Origin: Trichostrongylus colubriformis
Lineage: Eukaryota > Nematoda > Chromadorea > Rhabditida > Trichostrongylidae
Assembly: GCA_963978905.1 (NCBI GenBank)
Contig: OZ022260.1
Coordinates: 8,855,725 to 8,919,724, forward strand
Direction of reading: 5' to 3'
DNA: 64,000 nt
Positions 24,801-40,834 of the stretch are shown one piece after another. The position numbers and the translations under genes are program-made. The notes below the pieces were generated by a model that saw nothing but the letters and a program-made list of their open reading frames with translations, made no database searches and had not been told where the DNA came from. Position 1 is the stretch's first letter. Each line of letters opens with the position of its first letter.

Positions 24801-27800
24801 AACAAAATAAAGCAATCCTTGAAGAAATGTACAGAGAGGCACGTATAATGAGGCAGTATCTTCACAAGTGAGAATTCATTATGTTGTTGTTACTTATACT
24901 TCTGTTGTCGTTACAATTATATCATAAAAATTAGAACCTGCAATTAGAATTCTTCGAGAACTGGGGGTTGTGCTCGGCCCTTTTTGGAGGGTCTGGGTTT
25001 TTTTTTCGAAGGGAAATCAAGCAGTGGTACCCGAAGACGGAAGGAATCGTAGCAGGTTGATTGGTCTGGAATGCAGCGTCGAGTCTTTTTCCTGCTAACT
25101 TTGAAAATTTTAGAAATTCGCTTGTTCACGTCATGTTATTGGCATTTCATGGACGTCGGAGGGATGGTTCTCTTACCATGGAGGGGGAAACTAAACCTAG
25201 TTATCGCACCTCTCTGAATTTTATAGCAGCCATTTGTCGCAATCACTCGAGCCTGACCTCAATTTGTAGGGTGCATCGTGGACAGGATTTCGCAGTGCGG
25301 CGTACGGTGTGCCTGGGGCTCCGCGCTCTTTGACGCGATGGCCTCTTTGACCATCAGAGACTTTGGACAGGCTAATAGTAGCTGCAGTACCTTACTACTA
25401 CGGCGCACCTCCGCTGCATCGCATTTCATGCCGCACACCGCGCTGCGAAGTCCTATTCTCTTGATACACATCCAAATAAATACAGTATAGCTACAATATT
25501 TTCCGTTACAGAAATGTGGTCAGATTTTACGGTGTGGTACTTAAAAGTAAAGACAATGCGATGATTGTTATGGAGTATATCGATGGTGGAGCATTGAACG
25601 AATACTTACAGAAAAATAAAGATGTGGGTTACAAAATTAGTGGAAAACCCTCCCATCGAAGAAAGTATTCGAGACGACGGCTGGTACTGGAAAAGGTATT
25701 GGACCTATCCGGCAGCCGAGAAGGAGGTCGCCACTGATAAGGGCCGCCAAACGCTTACTGGTACTGTACCCGCACGCTCAAAATGCCCAGCGTCGTCAGA
25801 GGTACCGGAATGGGTAATAATTTCATAAGTAGAACCACTTCTTTACTACTGTTCCTCATCGACCACAAGTTTGTGCACCTCTTGCATTACTGCAAGGGGT
25901 GGCGCAATGGCCAAGCTGTGACGTGACTGTTGCCCCTCCCATCGAAGAGGGGCAGCTGGCTGCAAAGGTTCACGGGAGTATATCATTAGGACAGAAACGT
26001 CGCGTGGCCGCGTTCTGCACGCGACGGGATGGTGCGAGCTATGCGCGCCGTATTAGTTGAGTCCTGAAGCGATTACGCCTAGAATGAGGCGTAGAGCACC
26101 GTCATCGCTTCAGGACCCAACTAATGCGGCGCGCATAGCTCGCACCATCCCATCGCGTGCCGAACACGGCCACGCGACGTTTCTGACCTAATGACATACA
26201 CCCAAGGTGCACCACGAAGGCCGTGTGAAGATCTCGAAACGCACCTTCACCTTCAGAAGGTGAGTTGCGCCACGCACCGTATTCTTGAATCCCAAACATT
26301 CATTTGTGTATAAAAAGTCATCACGTCGTAATATCTAAATTTCCCTTTAAGAACTTTCAACTAGAACAATTCGAAGTTAACTATTCAAACGCTTAAGGTG
26401 TCAACAAAAACAAAAGTCGGTTATGCTATCGACGTCGCAGTTGGTCTTGTTTACCTACATTCAAAAGGTTGCATGCATAGGTAAGTTGTGAAGCTGCGTT
26501 TATACCTCGCGATACTGCAGTTCTGCGACCTTGCGAGACACACGATCACATTTTCGTCAACACATGATACTGATGTTGTCGCGTTGTGCGTCAGTAGGGC
26601 CTAACTACGTCATCGCCGTCATTCAGCGTCGAAGCCCCTGCCATGCATCCTAAGGTCGCGTTCACGCTCTGTGATCCAGTCGGTAACGCGTGGCTGCTTG
26701 TCTCTGCGTCTCCGCCTACGCTACCCTGCCTCGTTGAATGTGACGTTTCCGCACCTCCGCCTGCCACTCTGTCCCGCTGAACACAGCCACGCGCTGCGCG
26801 CGCTGAGTATGAACGCAGCTTGACGCGGGCCCAGTTCACAATGAGATTAGCGGCAAAGACGTTTGCGTGGCGTGGCGAGCTAGATGGATACTGGTGCCGT
26901 CGTGCGCACTTTCGCTTGAGTGTTTCCTCCTTAACGCGCTCTCGTATCACAGTCACCTAATGACAAACGCTTCGCGTGCAACACTATCGCAGAATCGTAG
27001 TATTGTTTGATCGATAGGTTCTTATCATCCACTCGAACTGCATGTGAACTGCAAAATGTTGGCCAGGTTTAGCCACAATCTAATCGCGTAGATTAAATTT
27101 CTGAGCTTTGAATATTTTTATAGGGACATTGCTTGTCGGAACTGTCTCATCAGTGTAAAGAGCGGGGTGGTAAAAATTAGTGATTTTGGTTTGTCCAAAC
27201 AAGCAGAGTTCTATAACATACCGCCAGACGAAAGACTCCCAATCAAATGGTAAGTGGTCGGTAGACATGGTTCTATTCAAATTCAAATTTTATGCGGTCC
27301 ACCGTGGAACAGTGAGGAGAAGCTAGTGTGCTTCATCATCTGCACCTCACTTCTGAACATGTTGTGCCGGCACGGGCGTTTGTACCCACTAATATCACAT
27401 ACCTCATGGGGCTGTACATCGGGGCTGTCCGGCGAAGTTAGCGCCAGTGGGTTACTACGGGGTCTTATGCGGCGCTCACTCTTGCCACTGCCTACGCGCG
27501 TACGCTGGCAGGTCCTGGCTGCTCCCTACGACGGAAGATACGTGATACGCCGGTCCTTTCGGAGAGGACTCTCCTTACATTTGCATAGAGATACAGCCTA
27601 CGCCCATGACCACATAGAGTGGAGCTACGTCCCGCCTACGATATGTTAACCGGCTGATATTACGAGGAACCAGTAAAAAGTCATCAAGTAATCTGGCATG
27701 GAATTCTTGTGTTAGGATAACACCAACTTGATTAGTAAGTGTTCATGGTCTACATGAAGAGACCAATGTCAGCAATATAATAAGAGGCAGATACGAAACG

Positions 27801-28659
27801 ATCACCTCAAAGGAATCCTTAGGACCTACTGGTCGGACCCAGACGCTTACATCTTCAAGGGGTCTGGCAGGAACCCGTCCCTCGGCCGCATATCCATATG
27901 CGGGATCCTCGACGGCATCAACTACGTTGGCACAACAGCACAGATCGGAATATAGACGACGGCGGAAAAGGACGGCCAGGGCAACGACTGTTGACCATTG
28001 GATCGGAGCACACGGACTGACACTGACGATTTGCGGCGCCTTATAAAGGCATTTTCCCGCCACTTCCACAACGTTCGACCGGTAGGTCGGGACCCGCGCG
28101 CCCGCTAGGTCTGATCTATGGTGGGTCGGAAGGAAGTCACGACATTTTCTATGGCCATTTGCAATTGGCTGAATGCATTCCTAGAGAATTCCAACGTCTG
28201 TTGGCATACCATCCACTCAATCACATGGTCAATGCTTTAGAATATGTCTTTCAGGCAAGCTCCTGAGGTTATTTCAACACGAGTATACACGGTAAAATGT
28301 GATGTGTTCTCATATGGCATTCTTCTTTGGGAGATCTTTAATAACGGTGAAATGCCTTACAAAGGAATCGATAACAAAACTGTTAGGCAAAAGGTGCGTT
28401 GTTGCTTACCCATCAAGACGTTTCTGCGAGAGCTTCTTCTTTACTTTTCGATAAGCTACTGAAGCAGGTTTTGGTACCAGTACCAACGTTATTTATTGAA
28501 TTTCAGATATCTGACCCTACATTTCGTCCACCAACAGATGCCACACTTCCCATTGTTATATATCGAGTTATGAAAACATGTTGGCGAGGAAATCCCGTGA
28601 AGCGACCTTCAATGGCTCAAGTTGTTCGTTATCTTGCAGATGCTCCTCCGGAATTGTGA
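15882..28659 (+). CDS. SH2-domain tyrosine kinase (FER/SPE-8-like, nematode KIN group)
   Basis: Exons 15882-15911, 16930-17049, 17108-17176, 17239-17361, 23034-23161, 24165-24360, 24788-24867, 25512-25623, 26398-26480, 27124-27249, 28255-28393, 28507-28659 join with consistent phases into 452 codons plus stop, every junction GT...AG. The first ATG is the only one feeding in frame into exon 2; earlier exons cannot be excluded. Residues 1-73 are acidic and unstructured. The SH2 domain is about 80-160, with Trp80 and the phosphotyrosine-binding Arg103 in FLVR. The kinase domain is about 187-450: glycine loop GAGAYG from 195, Lys221 in AIK, Glu239 in helix C, HRD 313-315, Asn320, DFG 334-336, APE 358-360. 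RDIACRN marks a tyrosine kinase. It has no N-terminal F-BAR region, so it matches the short SH2-kinase form expanded in nematodes, where SPE-8 acts in sperm activation. Cytoplasmic, presumably active. AATAAA at 28675 is a plausible poly(A) signal. Confidence 0.92.
17421..17718. repeat. Left arm of a 5.1-kb inverted-arm composite in the SH2 intron
   Basis: It is the reverse complement, with about 75-85% identity by eye, of 22192-22548. Shared strings include GCCTTCGTCGAAGC, AAAAGCGAGGAA, CTAGGACATCAC, GAGATAGGCCACT and GGGCGCAAGTT. The two arms enclose the 17730-19105 repeat pair and the Tc1 nest, all inside the intron that interrupts the SH2 domain. Confidence 0.7.
17730..19105. repeat. Inverted repeat pair of a GC-rich dispersed element
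   Basis: About 17755-17910 and 18895-19035 are reverse complements, sharing CGCCGTTATTTGAGTCTC, ACCTCGAAGT or a variant, CCGTTGTGGGTT and CCTCGCCTTTCCGTC. The inverted translation of both copies gives similar peptides (RRYLSL, LEVI/LEVV, DLAFPSK), so the unit was once coding. The family is not recognised. The interval between them (18000-18890) is GC-rich with no intact frame. Confidence 0.6.
19773..20937 (+). mobile_element. 5'-truncated retroelement inserted in the Tc1, 6-bp TSD
   Basis: The Tc1 minus-strand reading frame is broken by 1165 bp flanked by the direct repeat TTGACC (19767-19772 and 20938-20943). The insert starts in the middle of a reverse transcriptase and ends after a 3' region of about 530 bp, the layout of a target-primed, 5'-truncated retrotransposon copy. 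Two hairpins lie near the 3' end: stem 20807-20817 with 20838-20848, and stem 20852-20861 with 20879-20888. No endonuclease domain follows the reverse transcriptase. Confidence 0.75.
19779..20402 (+). pseudogene. Reverse transcriptase C-terminal fragment
   Basis: An open frame of about 205 codons encodes the palm and thumb part of a reverse transcriptase: [15 protein letters not shown] (template-grip motif) about a dozen residues in, the YRYMDDLLV catalytic box, then [22 protein letters not shown] and a basic tail ending in a stop. The fingers, including the first catalytic aspartate, are lost by truncation, so it cannot act alone. The order YMDD, then LDLK, then a short thumb with a conserved LRI...CS-like segment recalls Penelope-like reverse transcriptases, but without the C-terminal GIY-YIG endonuclease. 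That assignment is inference. Its AT-rich codon use differs from the surrounding Tc1. Confidence 0.7.
22192..22548. repeat. Right arm of the inverted-arm composite, with a 31-bp triplication
   Basis: Reverse complement of 17421-17718. Within it, at about 22380-22472, a 31-bp unit (GTGTCGTAGACATTTGGTCG plus GATAAGTTATT) occurs three times, whereas the left arm has it once. Confidence 0.7.
22549..22816 (+). other. Open frame beside the composite, unassigned
   Basis: About 88 codons of open, charged, non-repetitive reading frame follow the right arm and end at 22813. It is in the SH2 intron, not in phase with the kinase exons, and no family is recognised. It may be a piece of the element that made the arms. 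Confidence 0.3.
23842..24118. mobile_element. MITE-like element in kinase intron 5
   Basis: AAATTATTTGGTGCTATCGC on the left is matched by the reverse complement GCGATAGCACCAATAATTT on the right, enclosing about 277 bp. Inside, a 33-bp string beginning GTATATTTTTGCCTATGCC is directly repeated (about 23950 and 23992). A run of C lies next to the right inverted repeat. No coding capacity. Confidence 0.6.
24400..24780. other. Kinase intron 6, nothing recognised
   Basis: Only short imperfect repeats. No gene or mobile-element ends seen. Confidence 0.4.
24868..25511. other. Kinase intron 7, nothing recognised
   Basis: About 25140-25460 is GC-richer and opens on both strands, as repeat DNA does. 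No inverted ends or motifs were found. Confidence 0.35.
25974..26203. mobile_element. 230-bp fold-back MITE with 9-bp target duplication, copy 2
   Basis: Same family as 5377-5606 and exactly the same length. Arms of about 100 bp share GGACAGAAACGTCGCGTGGC, GATGGTGCGAGCTATGCGCG and their complements. Flanks AAGGTTCAC and AAGGTGCAC form a 9-bp target duplication with one mismatch. It lies in kinase intron 8. Confidence 0.8.
26490..27000. repeat. Dispersed repeat in kinase intron 9
   Basis: TGCGATACTGC/TTCTGCGA-type strings at the left and the complement near 26975-27000 suggest loose inverted ends. ATCCTAAGGTCGCGTTCA recurs at about 32367-32384. The GC-rich open frames inside are not called. 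Confidence 0.4.
27250..28254. repeat. Kinase intron 10, GC-rich repeat remnants
   Basis: About 27480-28110 resembles the degenerate formerly coding repeat type of 17730-19105 in composition, with many CG-rich short frames and several stops. No intact gene and no clear ends. Confidence 0.35.
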
Positions 28660-30200
28660 GTGATGTTTACAAACAATAAATAAAATAGGGACTCTGATGA
28701 ATGGTCCCTCAAACAGTTTTTTTTTCGTTGGCATTATGTAACCAGCCCCAGGGAAACGAATTCAAAAATGCTTTTCCAGATTTTTGCCGAAATCATCTCA
28801 GCCTAGCAATCAGTTTCTTGCTAGTAGACCTTCTGCTAGTGCAGTTCAGGCTTCTTGTGGAAAGAATGCGCAGGGACGGCGTAGTAAAAGCTGCGAGGTA
28901 CGGATTATTAATGCACTTTAGAAGTGTGATATTTACGAGAATCTCAAGAAGTTCTCCGGACGTCATCACTGATCTGGATCAAGGAGGGCAAGGGTTCCCA
29001 AAGCGGAGATCGCACCGTCGCGCGCGAAGCACCCAGTGCGGGGATGGCTGTGATTTCTTGCTCACACAAGTTCTTATCTGTCAGAGTGTGTGTTATACAG
29101 GGACACTAAGCATCAGATCGGTATCGATTGACCAGACAGCTGAGAGCAAAACTTGGCAAATGTCCAGGGCTGATGGGTCGTCGAGACAACTAGCAAAGAG
29201 TTATGCTAGCGGGACAAAGTTTCGGCGTGGTGATATCGATTGGCACCTCGTGACTTGTACTCCACCCAGGGTCAAGCGTCCAGTTGAGGAAAATTTTCGA
29301 AAAATACGACCATCCCTTCCCCCCCCCCCCCAAAAAAAAAAGAGAGCCTCAGTACGCCCCCCCCCCTTCTTCAGGTTTCGCTTCTTCTTTTGTTACTACC
29401 AAGCCTGTGCGATCCATCAGAGAAATTAAGAGCCTATGGTAAAAAAAATACTGAGGCCAAACCAAACTCCTGACAAAAGAGAGAAACAAGAACCTAACAA
29501 ACAGTACTCTTATTCCAAAACAAAATCGTCTGACATAAGAACCCTACAATTTCAATATTTATTTTCCGGAACGAAAGCATTGCTCTCCGCTGATAATGTG
29601 CTCATCCTCTGATGACAAAGGAGAAGGCTTAATAGTCATACAAGTTGTAGGGCAGAAATAAAGGAGTAAAAAATAAGAATAGAAAAGTTAAAAGGTAAAA
29701 GAAAAGCCAAAAAGGAGCCATGTAACTCCATAGCGCTCCATCTGATCGCTGCGGCTGCGCGCGACGATCGCGATGGAGCGCGTTATCTTCCCCATACCAA
29801 ATTCCGACATTTTTGAAATGCTTTAAACTTCACCTAGAGCCCTTCTTTTAAGCAGCTGTGACCTGTTTTCCTAATAACTCCCTCAAACCTATCTATTGGC
29901 CGCTTGCTTCCCTTGATGGTCGCTTAGTTCTCGATATGGGTTTCCAGATGAGGATTAGACGAGGAAAATTTCGAGGTGTTTCATTCAAATGGCCATAACT
30001 TCTTCCAAACTTAATATATGAGTGCGTTTTGGTGATGCGGGGTCTGCTAGGCTGTTGCTTTCAAATGACTACCTGAGTTATGCCATACCTTCAAAAAGAA
30101 GCGAGAAAAATCTGAAAAGGTAGTTGAGGAAAATTTTTTTGCCGAATTTGCGAGATCTTCCAAAGATTCTTCCGAAAAGTTGGTTCATTGTTACTGAAAT
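28660..30200. other. Downstream of the kinase gene, repeat-rich, no gene
   Basis: A 242-codon open frame (28701-29429) runs through a poly-C/poly-A tract into low-complexity sequence and has no motif, so it is not called. The C-tract segment 29265-29370 belongs to the dispersed poly-C repeats. About 29750-29785 contains a GATCGCTGCGGCTGCGCGCG palindrome-like string. Confidence 0.4.
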
Positions 30201-30579
30201 TCCTCCAGTATGCATCCTTCACTCTCGAAGGCCTAGTAGAAGGGCGAGAAGCGTCGCTCAACTTCTCTGTGGGATGTGCCATGCATGAGGATTTCATCCA
30301 CATTCTCAACGAATACAAGCGTCTTTTCCGGTCCGCATAGTGGCCGCTAATACTAGATTACATACTTGCGATCGTAGTAAGATATGAAATCAGTTCATTT
30401 CAGCTAATTTTTCTTTTTCATCCCATAGTTTCTGGAGTATTCATCCACGGTTATACCCGTGGATATATGCCACTTCCCACGGCTGATCGGTAAAGGTGTC
30501 TCTGTACGTGGAATCGGTGCCAGCGGACCAATGAAAGGGTCATTGACATTGGTTGGCTTCGTTGTGGATCGCGCCATGC
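30201..30579 (+). CDS. Two related exon-like segments, unassigned
   Basis: On the plus strand, 30201-30342 and 30428-30579 read open and encode alignable peptides: FLQYAS and FLEYSS at the start, then a glycine-rich linker, then CAMHE and RAMHE near the end. The second begins directly after a TTTTTCATCCCATAG acceptor. This looks like a duplicated exon or module of an unknown gene, possibly the same gene as 30992-31162. The family is not recognised and the exon boundaries are uncertain. Confidence 0.35.
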
Positions 30580-30991
30580 ATGAGGTTTCCATGATGTTTA
30601 TGTTAATAATCGGTTTTATCATTTCCCCCCTTACCCTTTAGACCTCAGCCTGAGAAATTCTGTTGATCACTGCCTACCTTAACGATTACGACCCCCTCCC
30701 TCCTAGCGGACAAAATACGACCCCCCCCCCGTTGAGGATTCCTCAACGGAGGCTTGAACCTGACTCCACCTTGTATTTTTCTGCATACTTCACCACTTAG
30801 TGCGTTGACATTATTCAGAGGTATTCTGCTGGAACGTCAACCAAATCAAAAGAGAGAACAGGAAAAGTAAGCGATTTAAGTAAAATATTTATTTTTACTC
30901 GTTTCCTGATACTCCATGTAGTGTTGGTGTGTGTTGGGAAAATAATGCTCTCATACTCAGCTTAATTTGCGTGCCTTTGTGTCTGCTTTAG

Positions 30992-31162
30992 GATGAATAT
31001 CGATTTTACGCGCAAAGCCGGTATGCTACACATGTTGTAGAAGGGAACAATTTCAGTGGTCTTTCTTATAGAGCAACAGAACTGTTGACAATAGGCGGAG
31101 TCACAGTAATATTGCTGGTACGGCACGACAACAGAAATCCTCGACAATCCATCGCTGCTCGA
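30992..31162 (+). CDS. Single good internal exon, unassigned gene
   Basis: Exactly 57 codons lie between a GCTTTAG acceptor and a GA|GTAAGA donor, phase 0 at both ends. The peptide starts DEYRFYAQSRYATHVVEG and then has a hydrophobic stretch (LLTIGGVTVILLV) and a basic end. A further acceptor (TTATTATACAG at 31279) and a donor (GAAGG|GTAAGT at about 31470) downstream on the same strand suggest more exons of a plus-strand gene lying between the kinase and TGS1. The product is not recognised. Confidence 0.45.
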
Positions 31163-31659
31163 GTAAGAAGTCTACAAGGGATGCTAGGAAATCTACGAGG
31201 AAATAGAAAAATTGATCGATATAAAGGCCGCAAATTTAACCACAACAATGATACTTGGCATGTTTCTTTATTATACAGAAACAGATTGAAAACGTATTTC
31301 AAAAAGGTTTTGTATCTAATCACTATTACTAGGATACCAAATAAACGATTAATTGTATGGCTGTTTGATTTCTGATTGTTCATTTATTTGTTGCTTTTTC
31401 GGGCACTCGCCACGATAATAATGATGGCCAAAAGGCTGCACTAATAAAGACTCTCATTGTCAGCGAAGAAGGGTAAGTTGATAAAAGACAAATGCCACTC
31501 TCGTTAAGAGATGAGAAGGATCTTCATTGTCATTGGTGGAATGACATCAGAAGTGTTTAGGCTACACCTCCCGCCCTATTGAGCGGCACGGTCCAACAAC
31601 TAACTATCGGGACCCCGCCCAACAGCGTAAATACGGTGCTTCACATGACCACAGCATAA

Positions 31660-32240
31660 AATGAGATCACCCAAGTATTACCAGCTCAGATCGGCAGGCA
31701 GAGCACTTCCAATAGTCGAGGAAAATAGCCGCTTCAGTACGACTCCCCCTACAGCGACCAAAACGACCTCCCCTTTTTTAACCTCTACAATACTAGTAAC
31801 TGTTGCCGGATTGCATAGGTGCAATGTGTTTTATTGCTATATACCCTTGCTTATTGCTGCTCATCTGCCTATAGGAATTGCCCATCTTCCTGTTTGATGA
31901 CTGTTTGAATCTATGACCATTTCCTTTCCTGAGGCGAAAAATATTTAATCTACATTTTGTCACACGGTTTAGCGGTGAAATATCCTTTGCTTATTGCTGC
32001 TCATCTGCTTATTGAAAGTTTAGATTCAAATGCTAATCGCTGACTCTGAAGGTACGACCCCCCCCCCCCTTCTCCTATCAGGTCGAATACGACCTGTCGA
32101 GAAATCGACCCTTGGTTACCATGTCGGCAGGTCCTATCGCGATTTTAATTTTCGTGTGGATCAGCTGCGATTTCTATTGTCTGCCACACATGTAGCTTAC
32201 TTCCCACTGCCCCTATAGGGATTGTCCATCTTCCTCTTTG
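31660..32240. repeat. Poly-C-associated dispersed repeat, copies in tandem
   Basis: Strings such as GTCGAGGAAAATAGCCGCTT, CAGTACGACTCCCC, AATGTGTTTTATTGCTAT and TGCTCATCTGCTTATTGAAA occur here and, inverted, at 43790-44105. The TGCTTATTGCTGCTCATCTG string occurs twice here (about 31850 and 31990). A C-run lies at about 32049-32059. Confidence 0.55.
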
Positions 32241-32813
32241 ATGACTGTTTGGCTCTCGTGTCACCCTTAATAAAGCTTGGTTGAAAAACGAATGTTATGC
32301 TACAACTACTCTTCCTTAGGAGCAGAAGTGAACGTTCAGAGTCATTGCCAACTAAATCACTAAAATCCTAAGGTCGCGTTCATACTCCACGGCGCCCCTT
32401 TGGCCAGCTCCTGCCGGCTGTGACGCTCGCAGTATCAAAACGGCCGAAGGCACACGTCTGTGATTACACAACGGATATTGTGTGACTTCCATGCATTGTT
32501 AACTGTATGTGTAAGTGAACTTAGCTGCTTAAGACTTTCGTTCCATCCAACGGGTGAATCTATGACCACATCATTTATATATTTCTTTATACTGCAACAA
32601 ATACAAATAATACAGCAGTGTTACGAACACATATCCGCGGTATAAGTAGAATGCAAGAACAAACAAACTTTCAAAATGCGCAACCTGAATATTCATCTAC
32701 AAAGTTATTAACAACAGGAAACGTATGAGTAGCACATTAAATTTACGAATATGACAGTACGACAGTGTTTCATGATTAAAACATAAAACACCAAATAACG
32801 AGGTACATTATGC
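32241..32813. other. Downstream flank of TGS1, nothing recognised
   Basis: Contains the CCTAAGGTCGCGTTCATACT repeat string (about 32370) shared with 26648. No other gene or element. Confidence 0.35.
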
Positions 32814-38114
<5,301 letters not shown>

Positions 38115-38227
38115 GCGCGAAAAACTCTCATCTTTATGAAGTGGTTTACAACACAGCGCAACAACTTGAAATTAAAACATTTCAAAGAAATATGAGCGCT
38201 CAGTTTCTTGAATATCACTGTGAATAG

Positions 38228-40410
38228 AGAAATCGAGCCATCTCAGATATCCTTAGCTATCAAGAAAGGTTTGTAAAACGTAATCAACACACCGTACGAA
38301 AATTTAGTACAACGATATCTGTTCAGAAGAGGCAAAACGATAACGTTCAAGTACTGAGCAGTCATGAAAATGCCCATGTGAAGCAGGAAAAAACAAATCA
38401 AATAAACCTACTTCAGATGAACTCTGGACAAACAGCAATCGTAATCGAGTACAGTCTCGTCCTCAGAATTCCTTTTATGGAAAACTGCGTAAAAATCGGC
38501 CAAATGATCCCAAGGAAAACGGAAATCTTCGGCAATAGTGGAATAAATATCTTCCATGTGATGGATATCACCTGGAATTGACTGCTCTTTTCAACGGCAA
38601 TGCAAATTCTACACAAGATATGCTAACCGCTCCATCACATACGAACCAAGACGTGAATAAAAAATCGGGATGCATAAGTGTCAAAAATAAACCAGTATTT
38701 ATCAAACCTATCACACAGTTCCACATGACTAAGATTTTATTTTACACTAATTTCTTCTCAAACTCACCACGATGGAGATCTTATTTGGTATCCTTCGTAC
38801 CAGCAAAAACCCTCCAACCTTTGGAAAATTTCGAATTGAACAAGGAAAACGTAAGTGTCAAAGTGTCGGATGTAGCCGCGGACATTACGAATGACAGTAC
38901 GGCGAAAAGGCAACGTAAGTAAAGACTTTCAGTTGGGTCGGAATGGCAGAAGGGTGTACAACTGCCTCCGTATGAAAGTGAAGAGAAATCAGGACATACT
39001 TGGCAAACTAGTGCTATGCTTTTACTGTGCTGTACAGGCTGCGAGGACAGAATAATTCCAGGTAGGCCAGGCGTTGAAGAAAAGCATTTCGATAGGAAAA
39101 TGGCGAGCCAAGCTTCAAGTGGGAAAGATGAAGCAAAATTAACTGGCCTACAATATGGATGGGGTGTAAAAATTGATCCAAAGACTAAAATCGCCCGTAT
39201 TGGGTTGGACGTACATGACAAGGGTAGGCATACAGCAGCATGTGCGATTTCACAGCGATTCTTCAATGCAGCGAAAAAATGAATCCTTTTATTCAAACTG
39301 TGAAAGAGCGATAATAAATTCCACGGGAATGTGTTCGAAGGTGATAAAAACGTGGAAAGCGAAGTCGCTCAAAGGCACACCATGCACGAATCAGAATGGT
39401 GGTTGGAAAATGTTTGAAAAATACGACCCCTCCCCCCCCCCCCCTCTTCCAACCCAAAGTACTGCGCTACCCGTGGAGGAATCTTCGACGAAGTTCTGAG
39501 TCTGTTCCTAGTCCAAAAGTATTAAGACGCATTCCGCGACTGATTTTAGAGAGTAAATTTTTGGTCATCAAAATGTTCAAGAGGCGCCGGAAGGGGGAGG
39601 GGGAGGGGGAGACAATGAAGGAAGTAAGAAGTGGAAAAGATACGCTCTGTAAATGGAAAGGCTAGTTGTGAAGAGATAGCCTGTTGCGAAGCTCGCATTG
39701 TCATGCCTTGGAGTTCCTACCGCGATCCCATCGCGTTACACTTTGAGAGGCAATGCTTCACGGCCGAGTTGCTGCTCACGGGACTACGTTCGTGGTCGGC
39801 TGCATATCCTCTCGCCGTCTGCACCTTACCTTAGCGGCTAGACATGTAGAGAGAGATAGAAAGGAACGGGGTGAGATGAGGGTCCTTGTTCTCGCGTTTT
39901 GGCTGTTCCATCCGGTTCTTTCTTCGATGTTGCTCTCCTTAGCGACTCGACTTTCATATTCGTAATCGCCCCGGATATTCCTTAATCGTCCCAAACTACC
40001 CCTTACGGCATGTTTAAGTCCCCATCACCTTCCCCTTTACAACATTGTAGCTTCTCAGTAAAGCTCCATGCCTGTCGGACTTCACGTTGGCCAGGCTCCG
40101 CCAGAAGTCACGGACGTGCCACGTGCTGCGTGCCTGCCGCACATCACTGATTCACGTCGCTGTGATCGATTTCAGAGGAAAGAGCGTCACGAGCGCCACA
40201 AAATTCCACGAAAAGTCTTCACTTTTCACTGCTTAACACATTGACTTTTATGGTCGCAAACCGATCACATTATTCCTCTCTTTGTTTTCGAATAGATTAA
40301 GGCCTAATGGATCGAACTCAGACGAGCTTTCAGTATCCCGGAGTGATCAAACTTCGATTACTTATGGTACATCTCGAAACTACTGCATAACTTATATGTA
40401 TATGCAGTGA
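38228..40410 (+). CDS. Unassigned plus-strand gene, partial exon model
   Basis: An open segment after a GTGAATAG acceptor (38228 onward) encodes a Gln/Asn/Lys/Ser-rich, hydrophilic peptide. A second segment, about 38590-38911, joins in frame through a GTAAGT donor and a TGTACAG acceptor to 39038-39208 or so, giving ..AKRQ-RCEDRIIPG.. and then LQYGWGVKIDPKTKIARIG. A possible last exon after TTTTCGAATAG at 40286-40404 ends at a stop immediately before AATAAA. Its 5' end lies close to the TGS1 start on the other strand, so the two genes may be divergent. No domain is recognised. The joins after 39208 and the start codon are unsure. An R1 repeat (39540-40015) lies in the presumed last intron. Confidence 0.4.
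39540..40020. repeat. Dispersed repeat family R1, copy 4
   Basis: The right part (39858-40015) has the purine-rich start, GTCCTTGTTCTCGCGTTTTGG, a T/C block, GACTTTCATATTCG, and the end ATGTTTAA, matching 13640-13780 in order. A poly-C segment precedes it at about 39427-39445. Confidence 0.5.
40020..40285. other. Short intergenic/intronic stretch
   Basis: No motif found. Confidence 0.3.
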
Positions 40411-40834
40411 AATAAATTTGCGATGCTACTTAGCAGTACCGTGCATGGCGCATCTTGAAAGAATCGGGTAACACTGAGGACTTTTACGCTTATTCTGCAT
40501 CAACCACTGCATCACGAGTTTTAGAGCAATTTTATAGCACCACAAATAACAAAAGAAATAATTATAGCAATAATCTAGTGGACAATCTGGTTTGGCATTA
40601 TACACTTGAAGTATGACTCGAAAAAATTGAAATATCACGTTCAGAAAACAATGTTTAATCGATTCTTATCTAGTCATGGCTCTTAAATTCGATTATAGGT
40701 GAGCTAGGCAATATTGAATCATGAGCATTAATAAGACAAAGAAAAAATAGCAAAATATACGCAGTTATTACAAAAGCAAGTTAATCACACATCGAAAACC
40801 AATCAATAATGGATCGCGGATGCCAATTGACCAT
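40411..40834. other. Downstream flank of the forkhead gene
   Basis: AT-rich. It lies between the AATAAA of the plus-strand candidate and the stop codon of the minus-strand forkhead gene, and probably holds both 3' UTRs. No gene seen. Confidence 0.4.

Noticed and set aside
28701..29429. 242-codon open frame on the plus strand after the kinase
   Set aside because: It runs through a poly-C/poly-A tract into low-complexity sequence, has no domain, and crosses a dispersed repeat.
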